Positions 9,234-18,260 of a DNA stretch of 53,019 bases are shown here, in pieces. The notes under the pieces are model-generated. The model was given only the letters and a program-made list of their open reading frames with translations. It did not search any database and was not told where the DNA came from. Source of the DNA: a bacterium (lineage in GTDB: Bacteria; Actinomycetota; Acidimicrobiia; Spongiisociales; UBA5794); NCBI GenBank assembly GCA_024226255.1, contig JAAELU010000748.1:1-53019 (forward strand). Reading direction: 5' to 3'. The position numbers and the translations under genes are program-made. The number at the start of each line of letters is the position of its first letter. Position 1 is the first letter of the stretch.

Positions 9234-10676
9234 ATGCAGACCGAGTTGACCGAGGCGGGGCCATACGAGCAGATGCTCAAGCTCACGCTGGAAGAGTCCG
9301 AGCTCGAAGGGGCCAAGGACAAGGCAGCTCGCAAGCTGTCGATGGACATGAAGATCAAGGGATTCCGCCCCGGCAAGGCGCCCCGCGCCATGGTCGAGCG
9401 CATGGTCGGCCCCGCCAACCTGCGTTCGGAGGCCATCGACGAGGCGCTCCCCGAAGCGGTTACCGGTGCCCTCCGCGAATCGGAGCTGTCGCCGGCCACC
9501 ACGCCCCGGGTCGAGGACATTCGTGATCTTGACGACGGTGGCGTGGAAATCGACATCCGCATCACCATGTGGCCTGAGACAGAGGATGTCCCCGATTTCA
9601 CCGGCCGCACGGTCGAAGTCGAGTTGCCGACTGTCGAAGACTCCGAGGTCGAAGACCAAATGGAGCGACTCCGTAGTCAGTTTGCCGAGCTCGAAGACGT
9701 CGCGCGCGCCGCAGCCGAGGGTGACTTCGTGATGATCAACGTTGCGGCTTTCAACGGAGATGTCGCAATCGACGATGCATCCGCCGACGACCTTCTCTAC
9801 GAGGTGGGCTCCCAGTCGTTCTTTGGCGGCCTCGACCAGCTCGTGACCGGCGCCAGCGCCGGTGACATCCGCAAGGGGCCCGGGCTCCTTCCTCAAGGGT
9901 TTACCGACCACGAGGGCGAAGTGACACTCAATGTCCTGGTCAAGGGAGTCAAGGGCAAGCTGCTCCCCGACGTTAGCGACGACTGGGTGTCCGATATCAC
10001 CGAGTTCGAGACGGTGGGTGAGCTCAACGAGCAGTTCGAGAAGAACCTATACGCGATGAAGTTGAACACAACCGGCCAACAGTTCCGAGAGAAGCTTCTC
10101 GACGAGGCGATCGGGGAGTTGGACGTCGAGGTTCCAGAAGCGCTCATTGATGCCGAGATGGAAGCCTCCTTGCACAACATGGCCCATAGCCTCGAACAGC
10201 AGGGGATTGACCTCGCGAACTACCTGCAAATCACCGGTCAGGATCAGGAGTCCTTTATCGCCGAAGTGAGGGAACGTGCCGTGGACGCCATCAAGACCAG
10301 GATCCTCCTCGAGGGCATCGCCTCCCGTGAAGAGATAACGGTCGAGGAGGAGGAGCTGACGGGCGCGATCGAAGGCTTTGCCGCCCAGTCGGGCCAGGAG
10401 ATCGAAGAGGTGAAAGTCGCTCTGGCACAGAGTGGTCAAGTAGTAGCACTGGCGGGTGATATCCTTCGCAGGAAGGCGCTGAACCATATCCTGGAGCAGG
10501 CCAGCCCTGTAAACGCAGATGGAGAGCCGGTGGACTTGACTCCGCCGGGCTTCGAAGCCGAAGAGGACGAGGCCGCAGACGAGGAAACGGACGGCGCCGT
10601 TGCTAGCTCAGAGCAGGTCAATGAGGACCAACCAGAGACGAGCACTGCAGAAGATGAAGATTTGGCCGATGAATAG
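9234..10676 (+). CDS. tig: Trigger factor (ribosome-bound chaperone, peptidyl-prolyl isomerase)
   Basis: 480 aa from ATG at 9234, preceded by GTGAGGA; the longer track ORF runs back into tRNA-His. The ribosome-binding N-domain carries the tail-docking signature GFRPGKAPR (about 44-52). A central FKBP-like segment follows (around GDFVMINV and FFGGLDQLVTGASAGD, about 163-215), then the long helical C-domain and a very acidic tail rich in E, D and A (about 440-480). It acts at the ribosome exit on nascent chains. Upstream of clpP and clpX (40 and 12 bp gaps), it forms the classic tig-clpP-clpX unit. Confidence 0.97.
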   Translation: MQTELTEAGPYEQMLKLTLEESELEGAKDKAARKLSMDMKIKGFRPGKAPRAMVERMVGPANLRSEAIDEALPEAVTGALRESELSPATTPRVEDIRDLDDGGVEIDIRITMWPETEDVPDFTGRTVEVELPTVEDSEVEDQMERLRSQFAELEDVARAAAEGDFVMINVAAFNGDVAIDDASADDLLYEVGSQSFFGGLDQLVTGASAGDIRKGPGLLPQGFTDHEGEVTLNVLVKGVKGKLLPDVSDDWVSDITEFETVGELNEQFEKNLYAMKLNTTGQQFREKLLDEAIGELDVEVPEALIDAEMEASLHNMAHSLEQQGIDLANYLQITGQDQESFIAEVRERAVDAIKTRILLEGIASREEITVEEEELTGAIEGFAAQSGQEIEEVKVALAQSGQVVALAGDILRRKALNHILEQASPVNADGEPVDLTPPGFEAEEDEAADEETDGAVASSEQVNEDQPETSTAEDEDLADE

Positions 10677-10716
10677 GTACGGGTCGGAGCGCCCAGTAAA
10701 TGCCCAGGAGTAAACA

Positions 10717-11325
10717 ATGAGCTATCTCGTACCCACAGTTGTGGAACAAACCCCTCGTGGTGAGCGCGCTTTCGACATATACAGCCGCCTTCTCAAAGAA
10801 CGTATCGTCTTCCTGGGTACCCCAATCGACGACGGCGTCTCCAATGTGATCATGGCCCAACTGCTGCACCTCGAGGGCGAAGATCCCGACAAGGACATCT
10901 CGATGTACATCAACTCGCCGGGTGGCTCCACTTACGCCCTGATGGCCATCTACGACACGATGCAGTTCGTCAAGCCCGACGTCGCCACCTATTGCATGGG
11001 CCTGGCCGCCTCGGCTGCGGCCGTGCTTCTTGCCGGCGGTGCCAAGGGCAAGCGCTTCGCACTGCAACACTCGCGGATCATGCTCCACCAGCCGCACGTG
11101 TCGGGCGTCGGAGGCCAAGCCACCGATATCGAGATTCATGCTCGTGAGATCCTCAAGACTCGCGAGGAAATCAACGTCATCCTCCAAGGGCACACCGGGC
11201 AAGAACTCGAGAGGGTTCAGGATGACACAGAACGCGACTACTGGCTCAGCGCCGAAGAGGGTGTCGAGTACGGTGTCATTGACGAGGTTCTCTCGTCACG
11301 TTCTTTGGAAGCCGTCGCAAACTAG
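10717..11325 (+). CDS. clpP: ATP-dependent Clp protease proteolytic subunit
   Basis: 202 aa serine protease. The catalytic triad is readable: Ser99 in GLAASAAA, His124 in RIMLHQPH and Asp174 in TERDYW. The sequence starts [26 protein letters not shown], typical of ClpP with a very short propeptide. AGGAG lies 6-10 bp before ATG 10717. It assembles into a tetradecameric chamber fed by ClpX, encoded 12 bp downstream. Actinobacteria usually have more than one clpP; only one is seen here. Confidence 0.97.
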   Translation: MSYLVPTVVEQTPRGERAFDIYSRLLKERIVFLGTPIDDGVSNVIMAQLLHLEGEDPDKDISMYINSPGGSTYALMAIYDTMQFVKPDVATYCMGLAASAAAVLLAGGAKGKRFALQHSRIMLHQPHVSGVGGQATDIEIHAREILKTREEINVILQGHTGQELERVQDDTERDYWLSAEEGVEYGVIDEVLSSRSLEAVAN

Positions 11326-11337
11326 GGAGACGCGAGC

Positions 11338-12609
<1,272 letters not shown>

Positions 12610-12614
12610 AGCCC

Positions 12615-12650
12615 AGATGTGAGATGTGAGATGTCAGATGTGAGACATCC
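12615..12650 (+). repeat. GATGTGA short tandem repeat
   Basis: GATGTGAGATGTGAGATGTC followed by AGATGTGAGACATC, directly after clpX. The repeat supplies both candidate starts of the next ORF (GTG 12619, ATG 12631), so the first residues of that ORF are repeat-derived. It is a third flavour of short intergenic repeat in this window, beside the CAGAAGTCAG and GTATCACG types. Confidence 0.5.
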
Positions 12651-12966
12651 GGCGTTCGGGTTCGTTGTTCGATGGGCGTCGTTCGCCATCCTGCTATTCG
12701 TGCTTGTCACGTGGCTTTGGATCGACGTCACAACGGATTGCCTCATCAACACTCGTGATTACGCGGGCTGCCCTCGACACCTCCCAGCGCCACTGCGCGT
12801 GTTCTTTCCGTACGGATTCGTGATCGTGGTGCTCTTGGGGGCGCTGGCTGCGCGATCGAGGTTGGCCACGGCCGTGCTGATGGCGGGGATTCTCGTCGTT
12901 GTACTCTCCGTCCTCGGTGGCCTGGAGTGGTGGTTAACGGGGGACTTTCTGCTGGGCTACCTCTAG
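12631..12966 (+). CDS. Small hypothetical membrane protein, three TM segments
   Basis: 111 aa from ATG 12631; the track start GTG 12619 adds MRCE. The family is not recognised. Three hydrophobic stretches are visible: about 10-30 (FAILLFVLVTWLWIDV), about 58-77 (YGFVIVVLLGALAA) and about 83-105 (AVLMAGILVVVLSVLGGLEWW). Two cysteines lie between TM1 and TM2. No Shine-Dalgarno is evident and the start lies in a repeat, so the translation start is doubtful. The hydrophobic pattern and the hairpin directly after the stop argue for a real gene. Confidence 0.45.
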   Translation: MSDVRHPAFGFVVRWASFAILLFVLVTWLWIDVTTDCLINTRDYAGCPRHLPAPLRVFFPYGFVIVVLLGALAARSRLATAVLMAGILVVVLSVLGGLEWWLTGDFLLGYL

Positions 12967-12986
12967 CCTGGGACGGCTGTCCCGGG
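12967..12986 (+). terminator. Hairpin directly after the small membrane ORF
   Basis: CCTGGGAC-GGCT-GTCCCGGG: an 8-bp stem (one wobble pair) starting at the base after the TAG stop. No T-tract follows, so it is a GC-rich actinobacterial-type terminator at best. Confidence 0.45.
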
Positions 12987-12989
12987 AGG

Positions 12990-13430
12990 AGCGCGTCCAT
13001 GACAACGGCCGGCAGCCAAACGTCCCGAGTAGCGGAGGAACGAGAAAAACATTGCCGCGCGGAGTAAGGCGCGGATTCACGGTTTACGTGCAGTTGTGAT
13101 GCGCCGCCGCTGACCAATGTGCGTTTGGATGTTCACCACCGCGTCTTGCGCTGATCTCGCGTCTCCGCGGCCCCCTCCGAGGCTCGTTCCTCGCCTCACC
13201 TCCCCCAAGAATTGCCCGCCGAGGACGGCGTGCAACGGGGGAGGAAACTGACGTGCTGCCTTTGAGGTTCAGTTATGGGACCGTGCGCTCGCCAGAGGGC
13301 GGGGTTCAGGCTGCATCGCGCAGTCGCCCCTCGGCATCGGTGCATCGTGCCGTCACTGCCGCGTTATCAGGAGGCCGCACAGTCACCGCCGCGTCTTCAG
13401 GGGCGCCGAGCCGTCACCGTTGGTGTTGTC
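12990..13430. repeat. Left repeat array flanking the flotillin block
   Basis: No supported gene in about 440 bp. Reading on the minus strand away from the flotillin stop there are three components. First, four copies of a GGTGACTGTGCG-like motif spaced 29-31 bp (13311-13420). Second, a hairpin with CCTCCCCC/GGGGGAGG ends (13199-13244), followed by GGCGAGGAACGAG and a G-rich run (to 13167). Third, the 16-mer CTCGGGACGTTTGGCT (13014-13029). The same three components occur in the same outward order on the plus strand to the right of the amidohydrolase. Confidence 0.6.
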
Positions 13431-15077
13431 CTAGGGCTCAAGCTCTCCGGCTTCAGGCTCATCCGCTTGGGCGAGAGCCTCCACGATCTCCTTGCGGATC
13501 GCTGGGTCTGACAGGGCTTCGCGAATCGAACTCACGACTGTCCTGCGAATCTCTTCCGGGTCGGCCGATCCGTTGCCGGGGGAACCGGCGAGGTTGGTCA
13601 GCAGGCCGTCTAGACCGAAGGTCTTGAGCACACTCATTGCGGTGCCAACGGCAGTCGGCACCGATGTGCTGAGCCGCTCCAAGGTTCCTCCGCCGTCGCC
13701 TCCACCGGAGTCGATCATCATGATGCTGTCGATCTCGCCGAACGGCGCCGCGGCGGCTCCGACTACCGACTCGAGTGCTGGGATGAGTTGCTGGAGGAGT
13801 TGAACCCGCTCGGCGCGCTCATCCATGACGAGCATCGCCTCGGCCAGCTCCCGCTGACCGGCTGCCTGGGCGCTCAGCAGAGCACCGGTGCCGTCGGCCT
13901 CTGCCATCCGTTTGGCTTTGTCACCTGCCGCCTCGGCTTGCAGCTCTGCCAACTTGGCTGCAGCCAAAGCGGTCTGGGCTTCGGCGTCGCCCTGTCCCTC
14001 GAATACCGCGGCGGCCTTCTCGGCCGCAGCCTGTGCCCGAACGGCTTCGGCTCGCGCTTCAGCCGCCTTCACCGTGGTGATCTTGGCTGCCTCGGCGTCC
14101 TCTGTTGCCTTGAGCCTGGCAGCGGTGGCTTCCGCTACGACATCGACCTCGAGCGCCTTGGTGCGGGTTTCGAGTCGGGCGGCCTCTAGAGCCAACTTGG
14201 CCTGCATCTCGCGTTGCTCGACCGCAACCTGAGCCTCAACAACGGCCTGTTGCGCTTCAGCGTCGGCCAACGGGCCGGCCTGCTCCGTACGAGCTCGCTC
14301 GGCTTCCGTTTCGGCTCGTGCCATGGCTAGGCGCACATCTCGATCGCGCTCAGCCTCGGCGACTTTGGCAGCCGCTTCTGCCTCCGCCTCTTGGGCTTCA
14401 CGGTCGGCCTGCGCCTTGGCGATCCGGGCTCGCTTCTCGGCAGCAGCGACATCCTCTTCCGCTTGAGCCACAGCGTCGGCGACCCTCTTCTTGCCAAGGG
14501 CATCAAACAGTCCGGCATTGTCACTGATCTGCTGAATCTGGAACGACATGACCCGCATGCCGAACTGGCGGTACTCAGCGTTGGCGGCTTCGGTCAGGTT
14601 CTCTTGGAGGGTGGCGCGGTCCTGATTGAGCTGCTCCGGCGTCATATTGGCAACCACACCGCGGATTTGCCCGATGAGGACCTCGCGGACGGCAGCGTGG
14701 ATTTGATCGGGTGTGTAGTGCAGGAAGTTGGTGGCCGCGGTGACGGCCGACTCCTCATCCATGCCGTACCCGATCACGGCGACACCATCGATTGATACCT
14801 GGACGTTGTCGCCTGCAAAGACGTCGGTGAGTTGTACGGCAACCGTCATCGGTTTGAGGGACATCCAGTCGACCTGGTGCATCAAAGGGATACGGATGCG
14901 ACGCCCACCGCGCACATAGCTGACGTTGCGCTGGGAGTCGCCAGCGCCAGACGATCCGCCACCGGTGAACACGGCCAGCTCATCAGGCGGAACCTTGACG
15001 ATCAGCTTGGCGATCGAATAAACGGCGAGCAGAAGGCCACCAACGATGGCTGCCGCTGCGATTAGGACTGGGTTCAC
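13431..15077 (-). CDS. Flotillin-like SPFH-domain membrane scaffold protein
   Basis: 548 aa from GTG 15077, with GGAGG placed 5 bp upstream. One N-terminal membrane segment (about 4-28), then an SPFH/PHB domain (about 30-200; RGGRRIRIPLMHQVDWMSL, with YRQFGMRVMSFQIQQISD near its end), then a long Ala/Glu/Lys/Arg-rich coiled coil (about 200-430) with repeated EA and QAE heptads, and a flexible Gly-rich and acidic tail. This is the flotillin/FloT layout; such proteins oligomerise at the inner membrane face and organise membrane domains. The neighbouring nfeD-like gene lies 24 bp upstream on the same strand, the usual flotillin partner. Confidence 0.88.
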   Translation of the reverse strand: MNPVLIAAAAIVGGLLLAVYSIAKLIVKVPPDELAVFTGGGSSGAGDSQRNVSYVRGGRRIRIPLMHQVDWMSLKPMTVAVQLTDVFAGDNVQVSIDGVAVIGYGMDEESAVTAATNFLHYTPDQIHAAVREVLIGQIRGVVANMTPEQLNQDRATLQENLTEAANAEYRQFGMRVMSFQIQQISDNAGLFDALGKKRVADAVAQAEEDVAAAEKRARIAKAQADREAQEAEAEAAAKVAEAERDRDVRLAMARAETEAERARTEQAGPLADAEAQQAVVEAQVAVEQREMQAKLALEAARLETRTKALEVDVVAEATAARLKATEDAEAAKITTVKAAEARAEAVRAQAAAEKAAAVFEGQGDAEAQTALAAAKLAELQAEAAGDKAKRMAEADGTGALLSAQAAGQRELAEAMLVMDERAERVQLLQQLIPALESVVGAAAAPFGEIDSIMMIDSGGGDGGGTLERLSTSVPTAVGTAMSVLKTFGLDGLLTNLAGSPGNGSADPEEIRRTVVSSIREALSDPAIRKEIVEALAQADEPEAGELEP

Positions 15078-15101
15078 GGTGTCCTCCGGGACTTCAGATG
15101 T

Positions 15102-15692
15102 CTATATGTCTTCTAAGAATGAGAATTCGTCGACAACCACGTGTTCGGCCGTCGACAGCAGGACAAGGACCTGCTTGCCCGCCGCCACTTCGTGGTCTTT
15201 GTGGTTCGATCGGGCGTCGCGGCGCACCACCATGCCATGGGGATCGGTGAACTGCACCGTCCCGACTCCGTTGGCAGGGATTCTGACTACGACCTCAGCC
15301 GTCAGCCCGCTATAAGACTCCACAGCCTGCATGTCGTCGCCCTGTTGCGACTTGAGCATCGGAAAGAGGAACTTGACGGCCAACGCCCACAGAGCGACTC
15401 CGACGAGGATCGACAGCAACCACACGGCAATAGCGGAGTACCCATTGGTCGTGGTTGCCCAGCCAACAAAACCGAAACCGACAGCACCGACGGAAAGGCC
15501 CTTGATGCTGACCCACTCGAGGATCCCCCCACCGACGGCCCCGCCATGAACGTCACTATCTAGGTCTGCCTCGAGATCGACGTCTATGTCCGCATCCATG
15601 TCGAGGTCGGCATCGTCAGCGCCAAGGAAGGCTGATACAACTAGGAGGACCATCCCGACCGCGCCGATGACCAGGAATGTGTTTGCCGCCAT
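15102..15692 (-). CDS. NfeD-like membrane protein
   Basis: 196 aa from ATG 15692. The track start at 15740 is rejected: AGGGAGG sits 9 bp upstream of 15692 and overlaps the spacing needed for the other ATG (15701). One N-terminal TM (about 4-22), then an unusual Asp-rich stretch (GADDADLDMDADIDVDLEAD) ahead of a two-helix hydrophobic region (about 60-115) and a C-terminal small beta-barrel (about 125-190; GLTAEVVVRIPANGVGTVQF). NfeD proteins are encoded beside flotillins and are thought to work with them at the membrane. The acidic run could bind cations or face the periplasm; that is inference. Confidence 0.75.
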   Translation of the reverse strand: MAANTFLVIGAVGMVLLVVSAFLGADDADLDMDADIDVDLEADLDSDVHGGAVGGGILEWVSIKGLSVGAVGFGFVGWATTTNGYSAIAVWLLSILVGVALWALAVKFLFPMLKSQQGDDMQAVESYSGLTAEVVVRIPANGVGTVQFTDPHGMVVRRDARSNHKDHEVAAGKQVLVLLSTAEHVVVDEFSFLEDI

Positions 15693-15827
15693 TCTCGACA
15701 TCCTCCCTAGGCGCACCCCGGTAGCTTCTGACCTCGCCAATTCTAGTGCCGACCGGGATCCTGCAATCCGGACGGGTTACCAAGAGCCGGGGCCAGAGCG
15801 TCGGCGGCGAACTGAGTCGGGCCGGTC

Positions 15828-17042
15828 TCAGCCTTTGACGCTGGCGCCGTTCTTCCAGATGTGGGTTACCCGGTCCGGGTCGCCCCACGGCGCCCAATCC
15901 TCGAGCGGGTTGAAGTCCACGGCGATCACGTCGGCGTCGTAATCCTCTTTGAGTTGGCCGGAAAGTGGCGCCTGACCCCCGAGTGTCTCGGGCCCGTTGG
16001 CCGTCGCTGCCTCCAACGCGTCGAGCGGGGGAAGTCCAGCATTGATGAGGAGGGCGATCTCGGCGGTGCAGCGGTTGTACATCTCGCCGCTGACGATGAT
16101 GTCCGTGCCGGTCGCCATCTTGACTCCGGCAGACACCGCGATCTTCATGGCCCGTTCATGGTGCTCGGCCACCATCTTGCCCTTGCGGAACGCATAGGCC
16201 GGGAGCCGTTCCTCCATCTGAAGCAACTCGTGGATGACGAACCGCGTCGGCACCAGGATCGCTCCGGTTTCGACCATAGCCTCGGCCGCCTCTTCGTCTA
16301 GGTAGGAGCCGTGCTCAATGGTGGTCACGCCGGCCTCGAGTGCAGCCATGATTCCGGGCTTTCCATGGCAATGAGCCGCCACTGCGCGTTCGGCCCGCCC
16401 GGCCTCATCGACGATCGCCTTGAGCTCATCGCCTGAGAACTGTTGATGGATGGGGTGGTCGATCTCGCTCATCACGCCGCCGGAGGCGCAGATCTTGATG
16501 ACGGCGGCACCGCGCCGCAGGTTCTGGCGCACCGCCTTGAGGGCTTCCGGAACTCCGTCGCAGATCAACCCGACCGTATCGGGGTGACTCGTCACAAAGT
16601 CGAGGGGATAGGCGTGGACATCGGCATGACCGCCGGTCGTCGACAAGATGCGGCCTGCGCCGTAAATGGATGGACCCACAATCGAGCCGTCATCGACGGC
16701 GTGCCGAAGGTCGATCCCGAGGCCGCCCACTTCACGGACTGACGTGACTCCGGCGGCCAGCATCGCAGCCATGTCCCGAGTGGCGCGAGCACCTCGGGTC
16801 GCCGTTGGATTGCTCAAAGCGCCGGGCAAAACGTCGGGGTCGGTCATTCCAAAGAAGTGCCCATGGCATTCCCAAATCCCGGGCATAACAGTCGCCACCG
16901 AAACCACCGAGTCGGCGGCCGGCGCCGCGTCAGTAGGCCCGGCGTACGCGATACGCGATCCCTCCATCACAACGGAACCATCGGCGATCGGATCACCACG
17001 GCCAGGAACAAGCAGCGCAGCATCAATGCGGGTAGAAGTCAT
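15828..17042 (-). CDS. Metal-dependent amidohydrolase (prolidase/imidazolonepropionase-like)
   Basis: 404 aa. Amidohydrolase-superfamily metal ligands in order: HGH (about 60-62, ECHGHFFG), a Lys that is probably carbamylated (VIKICASGG, about 185), AAHCHG (about 222), IEHGSYL (about 243) and the Asp of ATGTDI (about 310). The barrel is followed by the usual small beta-domain piece (ADVIAVDFNP). Many close relatives cleave Xaa-Pro dipeptides or cyclic amides; the substrate here is unknown. There is no signal peptide, so it is cytoplasmic. It lies 135 bp upstream of the nfeD-like gene on the same strand, so it could be its own unit or head a three-gene operon. Its upstream region carries a CAGAAGTCAG repeat. 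Confidence 0.87.
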   Translation of the reverse strand: MTSTRIDAALLVPGRGDPIADGSVVMEGSRIAYAGPTDAAPAADSVVSVATVMPGIWECHGHFFGMTDPDVLPGALSNPTATRGARATRDMAAMLAAGVTSVREVGGLGIDLRHAVDDGSIVGPSIYGAGRILSTTGGHADVHAYPLDFVTSHPDTVGLICDGVPEALKAVRQNLRRGAAVIKICASGGVMSEIDHPIHQQFSGDELKAIVDEAGRAERAVAAHCHGKPGIMAALEAGVTTIEHGSYLDEEAAEAMVETGAILVPTRFVIHELLQMEERLPAYAFRKGKMVAEHHERAMKIAVSAGVKMATGTDIIVSGEMYNRCTAEIALLINAGLPPLDALEAATANGPETLGGQAPLSGQLKEDYDADVIAVDFNPLEDWAPWGDPDRVTHIWKNGASVKG

Positions 17043-17060
17043 GGAAGAAGAATAAGGCCC

Positions 17061-17098
17061 CAGAAGCCAGAAATCAGAAGTCAGAAATCAGAAGTCAG
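17061..17098. repeat. CAGAAGTCAGAAATCAG tandem repeat
   Basis: Five imperfect copies of the 8-10 bp unit CAGAAGT/AAT, 18 bp upstream of the amidohydrolase start. The same unit forms both arms of the hairpin after rodA (28440-28506). Function unknown; because of its position it could affect the amidohydrolase promoter. Confidence 0.55.
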
Positions 17099-17131
17099 CA
17101 ACGAAAGGGCCCGCTTCACCTCCGTCTCGGC

Positions 17132-17201
17132 GGCGACTGTGCGCTGCACTGATCACGCAAGGTGACTGTGCGATGTCTTGCAGCCGCGTGGTGACTGTGC
17201 G
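17132..17201 (+). repeat. 29-bp-period repeats of GGTGACTGTGCG
   Basis: GGCGACTGTGCG at 17132 and GGTGACTGTGCG at 17161 and 17190, spaced exactly 29 bp. The 17 bp between copies are not conserved. A mirror-image set of four looser copies lies beyond the flotillin stop (13311-13420). Only 12 bp are conserved per unit and no cas genes are present, so this is not CRISPR. Confidence 0.6.
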
Positions 17202-17275
17202 ATCACCGGTGCGTCGCCGCCCGCTTGTCAGAGCCCGTCGTACAAAGCGGAGAGCGGCGGCGCAAACGTTGTTCT

Positions 17276-17340
17276 CTCCCCCCGTCTGACTCCGCTTTGG
17301 GAGGCAGACGGGGGGAGTCGCCGAGGAACGAGGCGGAGGG
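17276..17340 (+). repeat. Perfect 13-bp-stem hairpin plus GAGGAACGAG motif
   Basis: CTCCCCCCGTCTG (17276-17288) and CAGACGGGGGGAG (17305-17317) form a perfect 13-bp stem with a 16-nt loop. GCCGAGGAACGAG and a G-rich run follow. The same hairpin-then-GAGGAACGAG order is found, inverted, at 13167-13244. Between 17042 and 18261 I see no supportable gene. Confidence 0.6.
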
Positions 17341-17410
17341 GGGAAGCGAAGGCAGTAGACAAAGAGAACGTTGCGTCCTGGTACCAAGTGGCCGCGAGCC
17401 GAGAGCCCGC

Positions 17411-17542
17411 GGCGGTTGGGTGTCCGCCTACCCGTGTTGCGGTTTGCTGGGTCCCTCCGCGACACCCTCCGTTCCCGGCCCAGAGCGGCCGGGCCACCTC
17501 CCCCAAACGTTGCCCGCCGAGGACAGCGTGCAACGGGGGAGG
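17411..17542 (+). repeat. Dispersed structured repeat, copy 1
   Basis: About 105 bp (17411-17519) align at roughly 80% (by eye) with the reverse complement of the right edge of the window (52913-53019), sharing GCTGGGTCCCTCCGC and CCACCTCCCCCAAACGT. Two hairpins lie inside: CCCGGCC/GGCCGGG (17474-17493), and a CTCCCC...CGTTGC/GCAACG...GGGGAG stem (17497-17542). Both stems are kept in the other copy with different, compensating bases. The second hairpin alone also occurs at 13199-13244. Confidence 0.65.
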
Positions 17543-17600
17543 AGACACATTCGCAACCTCCTCACTCCTCACTCCTCCTCCTCCACTCCTCTGACCAGGT

Positions 17601-18260
17601 AACTAGTCACCGTGACACACCAACGTATGTGCCTGTACTGGGGCATCTATGTACCTGATACTCGTCATGTCAGCGCAACTCTCTCCTGTGTTGACAGGCC
17701 GCAGGCTTTTGCGGGCCAAGTCCGGTTCGGGCAAGCAGGGGGAACTGGGGTGAGCATCCCCGGGGGCAGCGCTCCCGGGGGGCACATCTTTCGATGAGAG
17801 GTCTGGGAAGGCACAAGTTCGGGTGAGCGGTGGGGGCAAGTACCGCTCACCAGGGGGAAAGAGAGACCCGGGGTCCGTCCCGGGTCTTCTCGCGTCTCCG
17901 GTGCGTCGCGGTGGCCCGTCGGGCGGTTGGGCGCTGCGTCTCTCCGGCCAGCGGCGTCCCTGGCGTCTGCTCGGGACGTTTGGCTTTCTGCTTATGGCGA
18001 CCACGTTTGGGGGAGGGCCTCACCCAAACCCCTCGTCCTTCGCCTCGACGCATCTGCCGATGCTGCTCGGGACGTTTGGCTATCGGCGTGGATTCGGGTC
18101 GCGTTCTGGGGGCCTCACCCAAACCCCCCGCGGCCTTCGTTGTGCGTCCTACCCAGGAACACCGCTGACTCGGAGATGCGCGACCGCCACCAGTCCGACG
18201 GACCACTACAATCACGCCACCGAAGGCGGAGTTCCGCCGAGGCGAAAGGTCGCGAGATGA
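17601..18260 (+). other. Long hairpin-rich leader upstream of valS
   Basis: About 660 bp without a supportable gene. Three strong hairpins follow one another: CCCCGGGGGC-AGC-GCTCCCGGGG (17758-17780), GGTGAGCGGT-10 nt-ACCGCTCACC (17822-17851) and AGACCCGGG-6 nt-CCCGGGTCT (17864-17887, terminator-like). Then comes an imperfect direct duplication (17967-18032 and 18063-18127), both copies starting CTGCTCGGGACGTTTGGCT and ending GGCCTCACCCAAACCCC. A TTGACA lies at 17693. It could be an attenuator for valS or a separate RNA. I could not match it to a T-box or a known riboswitch. Confidence 0.4.

Noticed and set aside
17132-17201. CRISPR array
   Set aside because: Only 12 bp are conserved per 29-bp unit, there are just three units, and no cas genes or leader are nearby.
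17690-17890. T-box or c-di-AMP (ydaO) riboswitch before valS
   Set aside because: No T-box AGGGTGGNACCGCG core is present. GGGGGAACTGGGGTGA resembles part of ydaO, but the conserved CCGAACCCGTCAGCTAACC side is missing.
17603-18004. 133-aa Pro-rich minus-strand ORF in the valS leader
   Set aside because: Low-complexity translation of GC hairpins and repeats, no start signal and no domain.
12619-18260. Classic insertion sequence or integron around the flotillin block
   Set aside because: No transposase or integrase gene and no terminal inverted repeat with target duplication could be found; only the repeat arrays are supported.
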